Below, one piece after another: positions 31,071-42,884 of a stretch of 64,000 nt of DNA (positions are counted from its first letter, which is position 1; each line of letters starts with the position of its first letter). The DNA is taken from assembly GCA_028564925.1 (NCBI GenBank), contig CM053027.1, positions 242,489,149 through 242,553,148 on the forward strand. Direction: 5' to 3'. The translations under genes and the position numbers were made by a program. The notes below the pieces were generated by a model that had not been told where the DNA came from, searched no databases, and saw only the letters and a program-made list of their open reading frames with translations. This DNA comes from Lithobates sylvaticus. Its lineage: Eukaryota > Chordata > Amphibia > Anura > Ranidae.

Positions 31071-33020
31071 TCTTTCCTGAGAGAAGCATAAATGCTGAAA
31101 TTGCTGATCTTCTTCTGAACACGCTAGTTAACTGGCTGTTATCCTTGCCTTTTGGCTTTAATAGATTCTGAACCATTGACCTGGAACAAGCATGGAGAAA
31201 GTCTGTGTAAAATCGGAGATCATCAGCTTGTATAATTGTTCAGGGTAAATTATTCAATGTGTTGAGTCCAGTTGGTTAGTATGACAGCTAAGTAACTAGT
31301 ATTTGCTAAATGGGAAGTTAGCACAGTCAGCCTCCATTTTCTTTTTTATACATTTTTCAAGATGAAGTTAGCATACCAAGACTAATTTAAGACTTCTAAG
31401 AACACTAAGGGACACATAGTTTTCCATTAGGTTTGGGCAGATTAAGGAAGGGTTAGAACCTTTGTCTTCATTGAGGGAAAAAGGTCCACACTTCCTGCTT
31501 ATTTGACAGGCGTCAGACAGATCAGATTATTAGAACTTCCCATACCGAGTAACAGACAGCAATAAAAAAACATGTATTAATAGAATGAGGATGACTTAGA
31601 CCCTCTGTCAGAATTTTGTTGCTATCTTTTTTCCCGACAAGGGGGATTTTAGCATAAAACCAATACTGTTTGCTATGCTTCTAAGCAACTTAAAACTACT
31701 GGCTGGCTTTTCTGCTGACCACAGTTTGGTTTTATTTTCACCAGGTCTTCTACGTTATCATAGGTGCTTTAATTTTAATACCTGGATCATGCTCTTTTTT
31801 TCTGCAGATCTGACAGCTATGTAGCAAATAGCTTTGATATTTTTTATGGTTATTCTTTTTTCTTTGTACAACTACAAACTACCTTTATTTCACAATTTTC
31901 TTGTTAAGCAATCTATGAGCATTATCACTACTGGAAATCTGCTGACCAAAACATCTTCAGGTTTTTACTTTATCATATATCACTGAAGAATGTAATATTT
32001 CCCTGGACAGTTTCGACTGCACTGGATTCCTATTCTTAACCTTTCTGTTGGCCTGGGGGTGTGGGGGTCCTACATAGTATCCCATGTTTGCTGTCAAATC
32101 CTTGATATACTGGTTTAACTGGAGCCAGTTAGTGGCTTCTCTCCCAACCAACTGACCTTTTAGGTGATCCAGTCATGAAAGGTTATTTAAGGGTGTGATG
32201 AGTCAGTTGTATCTCCTAAGGGCAAAACGGAATAGTGTAATTGAAAACTGGAAGACCATGTTTTACAACTGACATGTAACAGCAAAGGTTGAAGATACAA
32301 ATGTGTAATTATACATAGTGGGCTGGCCAGTAAAGTAAACATCTTATTCAAAGGATATTTAAAGGAAAAACTTTGTTTCCTTTTTGAAAAGAGTAGAGAA
32401 GGGTTAAAACATGGAAATAATACAAGAAGTGTTGATTTTTGACAAAATGCATTATTAAATGTACAGTTTACTCAGAGAAAGAAGAAAAAGAGTCATTTGC
32501 ATGGCTTCTTGTACTTGGGAATTAGTGCAAAACAAGACAAAGCTTTATTTATGCTACATTGTCATTCATTTTGAATGGCGCTCCACTACACCTTACTAAC
32601 AAATCTCATGCATGTTGATTTTAGTGCCGTACCACACACAAATGTGAACCATCTGTGCGCTTTGGTGCGGCGAATTGAAAAAGAGGGGTCATGTAAGTTT
32701 TCTTTAATGCATTAAGGTGTGCTGCTAACCCATTCAAGATTTATAGGCTTCCTTAACACAGTGGACATGAATAAATAAAATATGATCATTGTACGCACCA
32801 TGTCAGTGGTAAATTGTTTGTCTCAACCCTCTAACAGTTACATCTGCAGGACATATTGTTCTTTTGAAAATCGACAGACGTATTCTCTGGATCACTAGCT
32901 GAAAAAAGAACAAAGAAAGGCTAAAAAAGAAAAGTAATCTATCAATCACATCTAAAGTTTGGTAATCTGCAATATAATAAATGTTTGATTTGGGGTTTAA
33001 TACCACTAATGTAACACCTA
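31071..33020. other. Mostly unique sequence
   Basis: About 2 kb without a supported gene. Possible MITE scraps lie near 31400-31500 and 32620-32700 (GCCGTACCACACACAAATGTG). This looks like ordinary intergenic or intronic DNA. Confidence 0.45.
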
Positions 33021-33264
33021 GGGGTTGGTTTACTAAATGCAAATAGGCTGTTCACTTTGCAAGTGTATTTTCACTGGGCTTAGTGAATGTGGTAAAAATT
33101 CTTTGTGCAGAGAATACCCAATCATCTGCAAAGAAAATAATACAGTATTTTTGTTTTGCAGATGATGGGATTATTAAGTCAGCAGAGCATTGCCTCATTC
33201 TCTAAGCTAATGGACAATTCATTTGCAAAGAGAACAGCCTATTTGTCTTTAGTAAACCAATTCC
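33021..33264. mobile_element. Harbinger-like MITE, 244 bp
   Basis: The ends GGGGTTGGTTTACTAAATGC and TTTAGTAAACCAATTCC are inverted for more than 30 bp (both continue into CAAATAGGCTGTTC). It belongs with the GGGTT...TTTACTAAA group at 17363, 36741, 38140 and 43604. The target duplication is not clear here. Confidence 0.7.
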
Positions 33265-33441
33265 ATTGTGTGAATAAGTCCTTAGTCTTTTCAAGTATTA
33301 AGATGACAAGAACATATTATTATACAGAGGGCAATGTCAAGTTCTTGATCATCAAAAAATATGGGTATATGGAACTTTTAAGATGCTAATCCTTTAACCC
33401 TCAAAGAAAGAACACAATATACCAATATTAAAAAAAAAACA

Positions 33442-33946
33442 TATCTTTATTATGAATTAGCAAAATGTAAAAAAAAAAAAAAAAATTGACTTGTAAGTCC
33501 TGATACGCAAAAAAAAATGGACTTGTAAGTCCTCATATGCAAAACATATTAGATGCATAACCCTATTTGTCACAATGCAACCAATAGTAGATTTTTAAAG
33601 GTAATAAAGATGACAATTGTATATTCTGCACAGTGTGCATTTTGTGGTAGGCTGCCATGTGATGTGAATTGAGCACTACTTTTCAAAAGGAAAGACAAAT
33701 AAGTAAAAGAACATTATAATCTCTAATTAAGTACTGCAATCCACCATTAAACATCAGTTCGATGTCTCCTTCATTTCCCACATCCACTCTTTCCTCTAAA
33801 TTTTCAGTTTTTATGATTGTCAAACACTCTTGTCAATGAAGGACCAATTATACACATGCCTTTACTCCCCTTTGAGACACTCACGTATTCATTCCTTCAA
33901 TTATTATTATTATAATACAGGATTTATATAGTGCCAACGGGTTGCG
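33442..33946. repeat. Copy 1 of a 0.5-kb direct duplication
   Basis: The block from TATCTTTATTATGAATTAGC to GTGCCAACGGGTTGCG recurs at 36012-36508 almost without change. The main difference is a 10-12 bp indel near TTTTCAGTT. The repeat ends in a common frog repeat motif (CAGGATTTATATAGTGCCAAC). Confidence 0.93.
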
Positions 33947-34434
33947 TGTTTTTATTATTTTGGGACATGTGTTTTTATTAGGGGACATTGTGTTTTTGGG
34001 GACATGTGTGGGGGACATGTGTGTTTACACTGTGGGGACACTACACTGGTGATCAGTGAGTAAAAGCTGTAAAAAACAGCTAATACTCACTGATCACCAG
34101 CCGGCTGGAGTGATCCGCTCTCCTCTCCTCACCAACGACTTCCGTGTGAGGAGAGGAGAGCCGATTGCCTAGCAAACGGCTGTTTGTTTACATCACATGA
34201 CGGCTGTGATTCGACACGGCCGTCATGTGATCAGGAGGGCCAATCACCGACCCCTCCTGCCGATCCGAGATGCGCCGTTGTCCGGGGTGACACGGCCGCA
34301 TCGGGATCGCGCCACTGCGCTGGCACGCGCGCGATCCCTCTACTTCAGAAGGACGTTCCAGAACGTCAGATCAGAAGTAGACGGCTCCCACCCGGCCGTC
34401 ATATGTACAGTGGCGGGTGGGAAGTGGGAAGTAG
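33947..34434 (-). mobile_element. TTAA-type element, GC-rich end
   Basis: The right end GTGGGAAGTGGGAAGTAG abuts TTAA at 34435-34438. Read on the minus strand, the layout (TTAA, GC-rich block with CATATGACGGCC, GTGAGGAGAGGAG block, then short GTCCCC repeats) parallels the 5' end of the piggyBac element at 58000. It is therefore probably a relative or derivative. The other end is lost at the duplication boundary. Confidence 0.6.
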
Positions 34435-34438
34435 TTAA

Positions 34439-34768
34439 GTACCGTAGTTTATCGCGATTCCAAGAGCGTTTGCAATTTTAAACCATAACATGTTCGATAT
34501 CTATCTATTTTACTTGGGAGTAACATCGACTATCGCAATATCCCCAAAAATTGGGCTAAATACATTTACTGTAAAAAAAAAATGTTTTTAATTCAGTTAA
34601 TTTCTCACCTAAAATTGCTTTTGAAAGGCCGCTGTGCAAATACACACACAGTGCACATATATATATATATAATTATAATGTTTGTGGTTCTCAGTAATTT
34701 TCTAGAAAAAAGTTTTGATTTTAAATTGTAAACAATAACTGTCATAAATAGGCTTGGTCCAGAAGTGG
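34439..34768 (+). mobile_element. TTAA-type element remnant, 3' part
   Basis: It contains GTTCGATATCTATCTATTTT and CAATATCCCCAAAAATTGGG and ends GGTCCAGAAGTGG before TTAC, where the family has TTAA. It resembles the 3' regions of frog TTAA elements and is joined to the element at 33947-34434 through the shared TTAA. Confidence 0.45.
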
Positions 34769-34798
34769 TTACCATAACTCTTTATTCTATCTTAACAG

Positions 34799-34876
34799 AA
34801 AGCCAGAGCTGCCATATCCCAGACCCTCCAGCATCAGCTCCTTCTGCCAGGAAGCAACGCCCCATTTCTCCTCGAC
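34799..34876 (+). CDS. Candidate host exon, 78 bp
   Basis: A pyrimidine-rich acceptor (CTTTATTCTATCTTAACAG ending at 34798) is followed by 78 bp open in all three frames, then a perfect donor GTAAGT at 34877. The length is a multiple of three, as in cassette exons. In one phase the peptide reads SQSCHIPDPPASAPSARKQR then PISPR, a Ser/Pro-rich linker-like segment. I do not recognise the protein. It lies outside transposon sequence but 30 bp from a TTAA element end. The evidence is splice-site shape only. Confidence 0.3.
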
Positions 34877-34889
34877 GTAAGTACTAGAA

Positions 34890-35200
34890 TACGCAAGCTG
34901 CCAATATAAAGAAAAAAGGACACAAGGCACCATCATCCACACTAAGTTCACAAACACATAAAAAAAGCTACAACCATCCATTTTTAAGTTCATACACACA
35001 GCACACAACCCCAAACTAGGGGTCTACCGATTAATGGTGGCCCTTTTTTTGTAATTATCGTTGACAAACTTACCAATATAGTGCTTCAAGGTGTTGTACT
35101 CGGGTGATGCTTGCAGCGGCAGACATCACCCGTCCGGTGCTGTTTTTTAACATACCAATGTGGCTAAGCACTAGCAGCCGCTTGTCTGTTATTACAAACA
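34890..35200. other. No recognisable feature
   Basis: Sequence following the candidate exon. The minus-strand frame at 34787-35014 is hydrophobic but overlaps the exon antisense and has no family match. Confidence 0.4.
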
Positions 35201-35204
35201 GCTG

Positions 35205-35419
35205 GAGGGGAAGTCCTCCCCAGAAGTGCAGTCGCTGTAAATCTGAGGAGAAACTCTGAATTGAGGGGAAGCTCTGCTGATTTTATCTTCCAATCGTTGT
35301 ACAAACAAACATTCTGTTTTTTTTCCCTTGCATGACTGTCCCCTCAGATCTACAGCGACTGCACTTCCAAGTGCACTTGTAGTGGAAAGTGTATTTTCCT
35401 TTAGTAAATAGACCCCACT
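35205..35419. mobile_element. Truncated Harbinger-like MITE
   Basis: It shares GAAGTGCAGTCGCTGTAAAT, TGCTGATTTTATCTTCCAAT and the right terminus CCTTTAGTAAATAGACCCC with the MITE at 36741-36981. The left terminus is missing. Confidence 0.65.
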
Positions 35420-36011
35420 GTTAGTATTGTAACCTATAATTGTTTATTCTATTACTACAATATTTGGAAATGCATTCTGATCTTTGTATCTGAACGCCAC
35501 TACAATCAGACAGCCACAGTAACAGTAAGTTAGTAACTAGGGTGGAACTTAGAAGAGTAGTGAAAATAAATTCTTTGCTATATATTATAAAGAGAAAAAC
35601 AAACCTATTTTTATTGAAAGCGTTTGTTTAAAAAAAAAAAAAGAAAACTGTTCCCTTAAAAACTTTAGGAAGGACCACCCGCCGCAGTTTATATGTCGGC
35701 TGTTTGAAGAGGACCACCATTGTTATGGCAGCAGATAGCTGCCATAACCCCGGTATCTTCTTCAGCGGGCGGGGGTCCTCTTTCAGATAAAATTGGTTAC
35801 TGCGGCGGACTTGCCGCAAGTTCACTTTTATCAGGGGCCAAAGAGGCGGTGGAGACGATCAGGTCCACTTCTGCCCTCCAATCTTAAAGGGTTTTTTTTT
35901 TGTTTGGGTGGGGGAGAAGAATATGACATTTCTTTTTATATTAATTTTTTATTGTATTTTTGTGTAGATAATATATGAGAATCTGAGGTCTTTTTGACCC
36001 CAGATTTTCAT
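35420..36011. other. Unassigned, with MITE scraps
   Basis: Contains a GC-rich fold-back-like piece at 35660-35830 (GACCACCCGCCGCAG, CTGCGGCGGACTTGCCGC) and a tail reading GAATCTGAGGTC...GACCCCAGATTTTC (35970-36008), which is a small inverted repeat. No gene. Confidence 0.35.
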
Positions 36012-36508
36012 TATCTTTATTATGAATTAGCAAAATGTAAAAAAAAAAAAAAAAATTGACTTGTAAGTCCTGATACGCAAAAAAAAATGGACTTGTAAGT
36101 CCTCATATGCAAAACATATTAGATGCATAACCCTATTTGTCACAATGCAACCAATAGTAGATTTTTAAAGGTAATAAAGATGACAATTGTATATTCTGCA
36201 CAGTGTGCATTTTGTGGTAGGCTGCCATGTGATGTGAATTGAGCACTACTTTTCAAAAGGAAAGACAAATAAGTAAAAGAACATTATAATCTCTAATTAA
36301 GTACTGCAATCCACCATTAAACATCAGTTCGATGTCTCCTTCATTTCCCACATCCACTCTTTCCTCTAAATTTTCAGTTCAAACACTCTTGTCAATGAAG
36401 GACCAATTATACACATGCCTTTACTCCCCTTTGAGACACTCACGTATTCATTCCTTCAATTATTATTATTATTATAATACAGGATTTATATAGTGCCAAC
36501 GGGTTGCG
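36012..36508. repeat. Copy 2 of the 0.5-kb direct duplication
   Basis: The same block as 33442-33946, offset 2570 bp. Beyond its end, copy 2 continues naturally into CTGTGCTTTACAATATACTC, the usual continuation of this repeat. Copy 2 is therefore the likely original on the right side. Confidence 0.93.
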
Positions 36509-36740
36509 CTGTGCTTTACAATATACTCTATGACTTTTATGCACCATGCTCTTCTTTCTTTTACCTCCACAACTTAATACCTCTCTAATCCTATTCTGCC
36601 ACAACAACTGTTAAGAATGCTAATAAACATTTTCCTTTTGACAATCAACAGTAGATATCAGAATGCTTTTCCAGTTCCTTTTCTTTTTACATATTTCCAG
36701 TTTTCCTTTGTATTGTTAAGTTAGTAAGCGAAGACACATA

Positions 36741-36981
36741 GGGGGTTAGTTACGAAAGGCACATCCACTTTGCATTGCAAGTGCACTTGGAAGTGCAGTC
36801 ACTCTAAATCTAAGGGGTAGATCTGAAATAAGTGGAAGCTCTGCTGATTTTATCATCCAATCATATGCAAGCTAAAATGCTGTTTTTTATTTTCCGTGCA
36901 TGTCCCCCTCGGATCTACAGCGACTTTACTTCCAAGTGCACTTTCAGTGCAAAGTGGATTTGCAATTAGTAAATAACCTCC
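36741..36981. mobile_element. Harbinger-like MITE, 241 bp, 3-bp target duplication
   Basis: The ends GGGGGTTAGTTACGAAAGGC and TTAGTAAATAACCTCC are inverted, flanked by ATA at 36738-36740 and 36982-36984. The interior AAGTGCACTTGGAAGTGCA and its inverse fold back. It is a longer relative of the MITE at 17363. Confidence 0.75.
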
Positions 36982-37086
36982 ATAACATTACTATCCAGGA
37001 TTCTAATAACAAAGTAGTATACAAAGACCATGCAGTAGCATCAGACAAAACAAGCTAACTGCATAGTAGTCACAAGGGTGGAGTAA

Positions 37087-37142
37087 TAAAAAAAATATAT
37101 ATCTATATATATTTATATATATATAGATATATACCGGTATAT
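37087..37142. repeat. AT-rich microsatellite
   Basis: Imperfect AAAAAAATATATATC and TATATATATAG repeats. Confidence 0.8.
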
Positions 37143-38136
37143 GTAGCATTTAATCCATTTAAGGGTGCAAAAGCCATGGTAATCATGCACCAAAAATAGT
37201 CTTCATATCAGCATTAAGTAGTCTATAAGCAGCTGTCTCTTCCAAGACATGTTTATCATGATACAATAATATATTATGCCTTAGCATTTATATAATATTT
37301 CTGACCCCTTCAAGCAAAACACTGAAATATTCAAATATGTTAAAAGAATATGAAAAACAAAAAAAATCATACTTGCCTAGATGGTTTGGCCTTGCTATTC
37401 AGGAGTTAAGTGCACCAATGAAAGTGGCTAGCTGAAGACACAATGTCTTATATTTTCTTTAAAAGGACTGAAGCTACTAGTGACATACGGACCCGCACAC
37501 ACATATTCAGGGCTCTGTATATGCAGTGGGTGTGTGTGGGACAGTTTATCTAGGAAGTTAAGACATTACATGTTGATTTGAATAAAGTGTTTAAAGTTGG
37601 GCCTGTGGTGTCAGGGAACAGAGGAGAGAGGTATAACATAAAGAGGGTGATTCCTCTGCTCTCCTCCTGCCAGGACTCATAGAGCCGACCTGAGTAAAGG
37701 TAACCAATCTAGTACATATTGCCATATTGTGATTTATTGTTATTGAAGTATTGCCTCTGCTCTTGGGGTTATTCTCAGGTTTTGAATTCCCTGAAAGCAT
37801 CCTGAATATGGTATTGAGCTATATTGCTCCTAATCTCAGTTATTGCTCTCCAATTGCATTACTTGAATATATATGGTTACTGTTTGTTACTCTGTTCCAC
37901 ATAAATATTGTAGTAAAGGCAATTTCTGTGTTTTATCATAACGTGTGTGTTTCTCATTGGTCATTGCACTTACACTATTGCCAGGTGTGCCAGAGGGGCC
38001 GAGACAGTTCTTAGGGTTGAGAGGCAGAGTACGGAACCAAATATACTTAAGAGGCTTCTCCGGGGTAGTGCTATACGTGTCAGACTGATTTATGCTAATG
38101 ATAGCAGAGGAACAAAGCAGAAGACATAAATTACAC
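37143..38136. other. Mostly unique sequence
   Basis: No terminal repeats and no supported frame. Plus-strand ORFs at 37751 and 37947 lack motifs. Confidence 0.45.
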
Positions 38137-38139
38137 TTA

Positions 38140-38316
38140 GGAGTTGATTTACTAAAACTGGAGATTGCAAAACCTGGCACAGCTCTGCAAATAAACCAAT
38201 CAGCTTCCAGTTTTCTTTGTCAAAGTTAAATTGAACAAGCTGAAGTTAGAAGCTGATTGGCTACCATGCATAGCTGCTCCCGATTTTGCACTGTCCAGTT
38301 TTAGTAAATTAACTCC
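38140..38316. mobile_element. Harbinger-like MITE, 177 bp, TTA target duplication
   Basis: Ends GGAGTTGATTTACTAAAACT and AGTTTTAGTAAATTAACTCC are flanked by TTA (38137-38139 and 38317-38319). The whole element folds back (CAATCAGCTTCCAG against AAGCTGATTGGCT). I recognise this as one of the commonest frog MITEs. Confidence 0.85.
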
Positions 38317-38319
38317 TTA

Positions 38320-39285
38320 GTGCTCTTATTTGAGACAAATACACAATATTGACAAATATGCTTTGTTCGTAATTCATGTCTGAGGTTTACAATCACTTTA
38401 AGTTTCAGGGAGACTAATTAGAAGCTTAATACTCCTTGCCAGGTCTCATCATTAATAGGACCCAAATCAGTCTCCCACAAAATCGTTCTGTTATAAGCCT
38501 GGGGCTTGTGCCGTTGGGTCCTGGAAGGCTGTGTAGAACTCCAAAATCATTTATTTTGGAGGAGCTCCAACCATATCAGCAGCCATACAATTATCTGCAA
38601 GCACAGGTTATACAACCACAAAACTTGCCTGGTGCCTGATGGTCTAAGCAGAAGGTTATAAAAGAGCATGTAATTTGGCAAATACATTCCTCTTTTAGAT
38701 CTTAGTACAGAAAAAAATGAATGTAATGACAACCCAAAAATGAATAAAACCAAAGCTTTATAGCAAGAAATATATTACAGATAAAAAGAGCTTACTTTAG
38801 AGGACATTGTTGTGGTCACATACACAACTTTTACAACCAATTTTATAACAAATTGTATCTATTCCGTTATGCATACCAGGTTGAGTTAACCTTTAATTGA
38901 AAAGCAACTGGGAGTGGAATATGTAATAGTGTTGGAATGGAATTATGTTATGTGGGCTATCCTTTTTTGAGCTCTAGTGGAGAGCGAGTGCTTATGCGGA
39001 GCCGATTATTCCGGTCTGGAAAGACAGCTATGAAGGAAAGAGCTGTGCTGATCATGCAATTTTTACTGATCAGTAAAATGAGAGGCATTTGACATTAATG
39101 AGTGGTGTCTTGTGGCAAGCAGTTGTCACCTGATGCACCCCGTTGAATAGAGCGAATATTTAAGAATGGATGTTTGGACTGTAATTTAGAGACATTTTTT
39201 ATATGCAGTGGACACATTTTCTGCTAAAAATCATCACAAAGGTGGGCTGGTGTCTTTCACATTTACTCACTGGATGGTAGAGCGC
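38320..39285. other. Mostly unique sequence
   Basis: No supported feature. The plus-strand frame at 38436-38639 has no family motif. Confidence 0.45.
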
Positions 39286-39287
39286 TA

Positions 39288-39650
39288 TCTAAGGTCAGCC
39301 ATGCATGGAGCAAATTACTTTTCTGCAACCACGGGTAGCAGTTAAAAAATCCGTTTGACCCCCACATCAACACAGACAGTGCTGACAGGGGAATCCCTCC
39401 TGCAGGGCCATTATCTTCTCGCAGCAGGGGGCGGGTGAAGCCCCCGCCAAGAGAAGATAATTACTGTAATAAATCCTGTATAATAATTGCTAGCGGCTAT
39501 AGCAGCCGCTAGTGATAATTGCAGGTAAAACCCAGCATGCTAGTTGTACCCAAGTTGATCGATCAATTAACTTGATAGATTCAGCCTGCCCATACACGAT
39601 TTAAATCTCGTCAGGGTTATCTTGAGATTCAAACCGTCTATGGCCTGCCT
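39288..39650. mobile_element. MITE with CTAAGGTCAGCCATG-like ends
   Basis: The left CTAAGGTCAGCCATGCATGG and right CTATGGCCTGCCTAAGG are roughly inverted. An inner fold-back exists around CTTCTCGCAGCAGGGGGCGGG and GCGGCTATAGCAGCCGCTAG. No clean target duplication. Confidence 0.45.
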
Positions 39651-41150
39651 AAGGGTCACTGTTAATTACTCTCTATTGTTTTTTAGATGTATTGTATTGA
39701 ATATGGTAGCAGCTCACTATTTGTAGAACTTATGATATATTACTTAACTCTCGCACGGGGTCTTTTGAAATTGTTGTTTTACCTTAAATGTTATCTGTAT
39801 TTAAAATGTAAATTATATATTTAAAATGTATCCTTTATGTTATCCTTATTTATCATTGGGTTTTGCATTTAATCATTCTGCAGCATAAAAAAACACCTAC
39901 TCCCCACAGGGGCAGGTAATAAAACATAGAATTATCCAGAAATTCTTTCGCCTTTTTAGAGGGAGGGATTTGGGTATTTTCCTGGGGGGATTCTCCCTAT
40001 CAATACTATGTACTCTAGTGAGGTCCAATTATTCTGTAAAAGCTGTGGTAAGATTTGAGATGCAGTTTCAGATGCCGCACTTCACAGAGAGTATTGACCT
40101 ATTCACTTGTTCTGTTCGACATGTGCATATTGACTATAAAATGAACTTTGCTTTGTATTTTTGCAATTTAGAAATATAAATAAAAAGAAAGTTAAAAATA
40201 TAAAAAAGAAAAAAAATAGCACATTTTACTTTGCAGAATTCAACTTTAAAATGTTTATGGTGTAAAATGATAAAAAAGATATAAAATGCCTTGATAAAAT
40301 CTACATCACATTAAATTATCTGCAGCAATGAAGTATATCAGAACCTGTCATCCCAGTTCTTTGCAATTTCTTAAGATGTTTGATTGATAAATTTAAAGCA
40401 AGCTGTGACTATGAATGCACTTTATCTAATAGTACAGTGAAAATAAATGGATTTTGTGTGTCTACTGACCTGTGCTTAAATTTAGCCTTAAGAAACATTT
40501 TAAGATTGCCGAGACTTCAACAGCACTACCCTCTAGTGGCTACAAATTAAGACTGGACGTGTAAAATCAAGGTCTTACTGCACAAAGCTTGGTAAAATTA
40601 GCTTTTTAAGCTTGGAAACATGAAGTAGCTTTAAGATTTTTTAAAATATTTTAAATAAATAAGAAATAATATTTAATGTTTGTTAAAATGTGTTTTAATT
40701 ATAATCTTAATGCTTTTAGACTTATTTTTTAAACACATTAATTCATTTTTAAATACCGTACATAAAATGAGTGCTATTATTCAATTTCATCTCTAGCTAA
40801 TATACAGTAGATGCTTGCTTCCTTATATTATCATGTCCATTTTATTATAAATCTTTATGAGAAGAGAAGAAATGGTTGAACAGTTCTGAAGTCGTAAAAG
40901 CAAGGCTTCGATGTAATTTTGATTAAAAATTCTGGCTATTTTATAGCCAATAAACCATACATAAAGCAGAGCATATGCAGTTACTTAAAACCAAAGGAAA
41001 GGTGAAGTCGATATCTGTTTTGTGCAAACATACTAATTGGAGCCCATCTTACTATCATCCCTTTTTCTCCAATCAACAACAAAAAAAAAGAAACCCTCTT
41101 GGTAAACATACTAGATTCATTAATAGCCATTCAATCCAGCCTTGACATCC
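39651..41150. other. Unique AT-rich sequence
   Basis: About 1.5 kb of AT-rich DNA with no transposon ends and no coding signal. The plus-strand frame at 39970-40179 is probably chance. Confidence 0.45.
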
Positions 41151-41156
41151 CTTTAA

Positions 41157-41420
41157 GGCTTGGTTCACACGAGAAAGTCACACGGCTTAAGGTGCGACTT
41201 TGCCACGTGACTTCATTGCGGCTTGCCTGCAACTTCATTAACAGAGGTCAATGCAAATCATGATGAAGCTGCCCCAAAGTAGTGCAGGAACCTTTCTATA
41301 AGTCGCTGTGGCTTGAGTATGGTTCCAGTGCAGTTAAAGGGGTGCAACTTGTCTTACGACTTTGAACTTTCAGTCTCAGTCTCAGAAGATCACGGGTGCA
41401 ATCTCATGCTCCTGCAGACT
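41157..41420. mobile_element. Half MITE of the GGTTCACAC type
   Basis: It starts AAGGCTTGGTTCACACGAG and contains CAAAGTAGTGCAGGAACC, also seen at 25710-25740 in the composite element. No right terminus found. Confidence 0.4.
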
Positions 41421-42081
41421 ATCAGTGTAGCTGTCTGCCCATACCTCATATGGGCAGGGAGTTACTGAATGACAGGAAGACTCAACAAACTACCTACAGC
41501 ACTCATTAGCACCCTGGTAGTTCATTGAAAAATACAAGCCACCAGCCGCAATGACTGAATGTAGTTGTAGTTCTCCCATTCATGGAACTCTGTCAATGAA
41601 TGATGCAGCTTGGTGAGCTGAGCCACGCACACGTTTTTTTTTGTGACAGCAGGTGTAGAAAAAGGATCCCCAGCTTGCTGTCACAATAGGGACTCTAGGG
41701 GCGGGGCTGCTCATTTAGTAACATGTTTACACCCTGGATACAGGCGTAATGTAACATGCTATGAAATGTGAACTTATGTTTTAAATTCATTGTCTCCTCC
41801 TGTTTACCCCCAACACTGTTTATACTCCTTTTTGCCTTTTACAACCAGTATTTTTTGTACTTTTTTCGAAGCATATCCATTGTTAAAATATAAAATCATA
41901 TATTTATTTCCACATTGTATTTCAATTATTTCTAGCCTACTCTAAATAGCTATGCAATTTGTAAACTAGTCTATATACCCACACATTTACTTGTGAATTT
42001 TGTGACACATAGTTTCTATGCTTTGTTGATAGGCACTGCTGTGTCACAGATTTCACAGAGTCTGTCTTCTGAACTACAGAG
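41421..42081. other. No recognisable feature
   Basis: Mixed sequence with a possible MITE scrap near 41640-41760 (CCCAGCTTGCTGTCACAATAG). No gene. Confidence 0.4.
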
Positions 42082-42089
42082 GTGTTGAG

Positions 42090-42304
42090 TAGACATGTAC
42101 ACTGCCGAAAAATTTGTTCATTTTTGTTTGTTTTTTAGTTTTCCAGGTCATCCAAATTTTCGAATTTGTCAATTTACGAATTTACTAATTTACAAAATTT
42201 CAAATATTCAAATTTACTAAAATTAAAAAAAATGTATTAAACGGATTTTCATTAATTTCAATAATTCAAAAAACTAATTTGGAACAAAGCGAATTGCACA
42301 TCTA
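42090..42304. mobile_element. hAT MITE, 215 bp, 8-bp target duplication
   Basis: The ends TAGACATGTACAC and GAATTGCACATCTA are imperfect inverted repeats. The duplication GTGTTGAG occurs at 42082-42089 and 42305-42312. The interior is a long run of AATTTAC and CGAATTT motifs. An 8-bp duplication places it with hAT. Confidence 0.85.
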
Positions 42305-42884
42305 GTGTTGAGCGGAAAAGATTCAGGAGGCGGGGTCAGTACAGCAATCATTGCTTGCAGGCAGCAAGGTACCATGGGTTCTGTCGTTTTTGGAAACAGC
42401 AGAGGAGAAGCTGGAAAGCTTGTCCGGAATCCAAGAAGTTGTGGAAATAGAAGGCCGCAGAGAAAATTCCTTTGCAAAATGAACAGCCTCTTTGCCTTTA
42501 GCAAATCAATCCCAGTAACTTTTGCAAAAGAAGGGTTGTGACCACTTTGCAGATTATTTTTTTCCTTTAATTTCTAAAAGTCTAATTTCTAAAACAAAAA
42601 AAGCCTTTGGCATACAGAATAAATATTTAATATGAATAAACTTTTACTGTCATACAAAAATTAGAGCCTCAAGCTCTAATCATGTGGCTTGAAAAAAAAA
42701 ACTTATACAAACGGATGAGTCTGGTGCCCTGCAGGGGGGCGGTGCCCCTAATGGACCGCCTCCTGGTAAGACCCCTTGAACATGGAGCGGACTCTGTCAA
42801 GCAGATCTACCTGCTCAGCGACGGATCTGTCTGCTGATCCCCGCTCAGCAGATGGATGACAGGTCTGCATCCACTCCACTGATT

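Noticed and set aside
34787-35014. Minus-strand hydrophobic frame that looks like a membrane protein end
   Set aside because: It is antisense to the better-supported candidate exon, has no splice sites and matches no family pattern I can name.
33442-36508. LTR retrotransposon with 0.5-kb LTRs
   Set aside because: The repeats lack TG...CA ends, a primer-binding site, a polypurine tract and target duplications, and the interior encodes no gag or pol.
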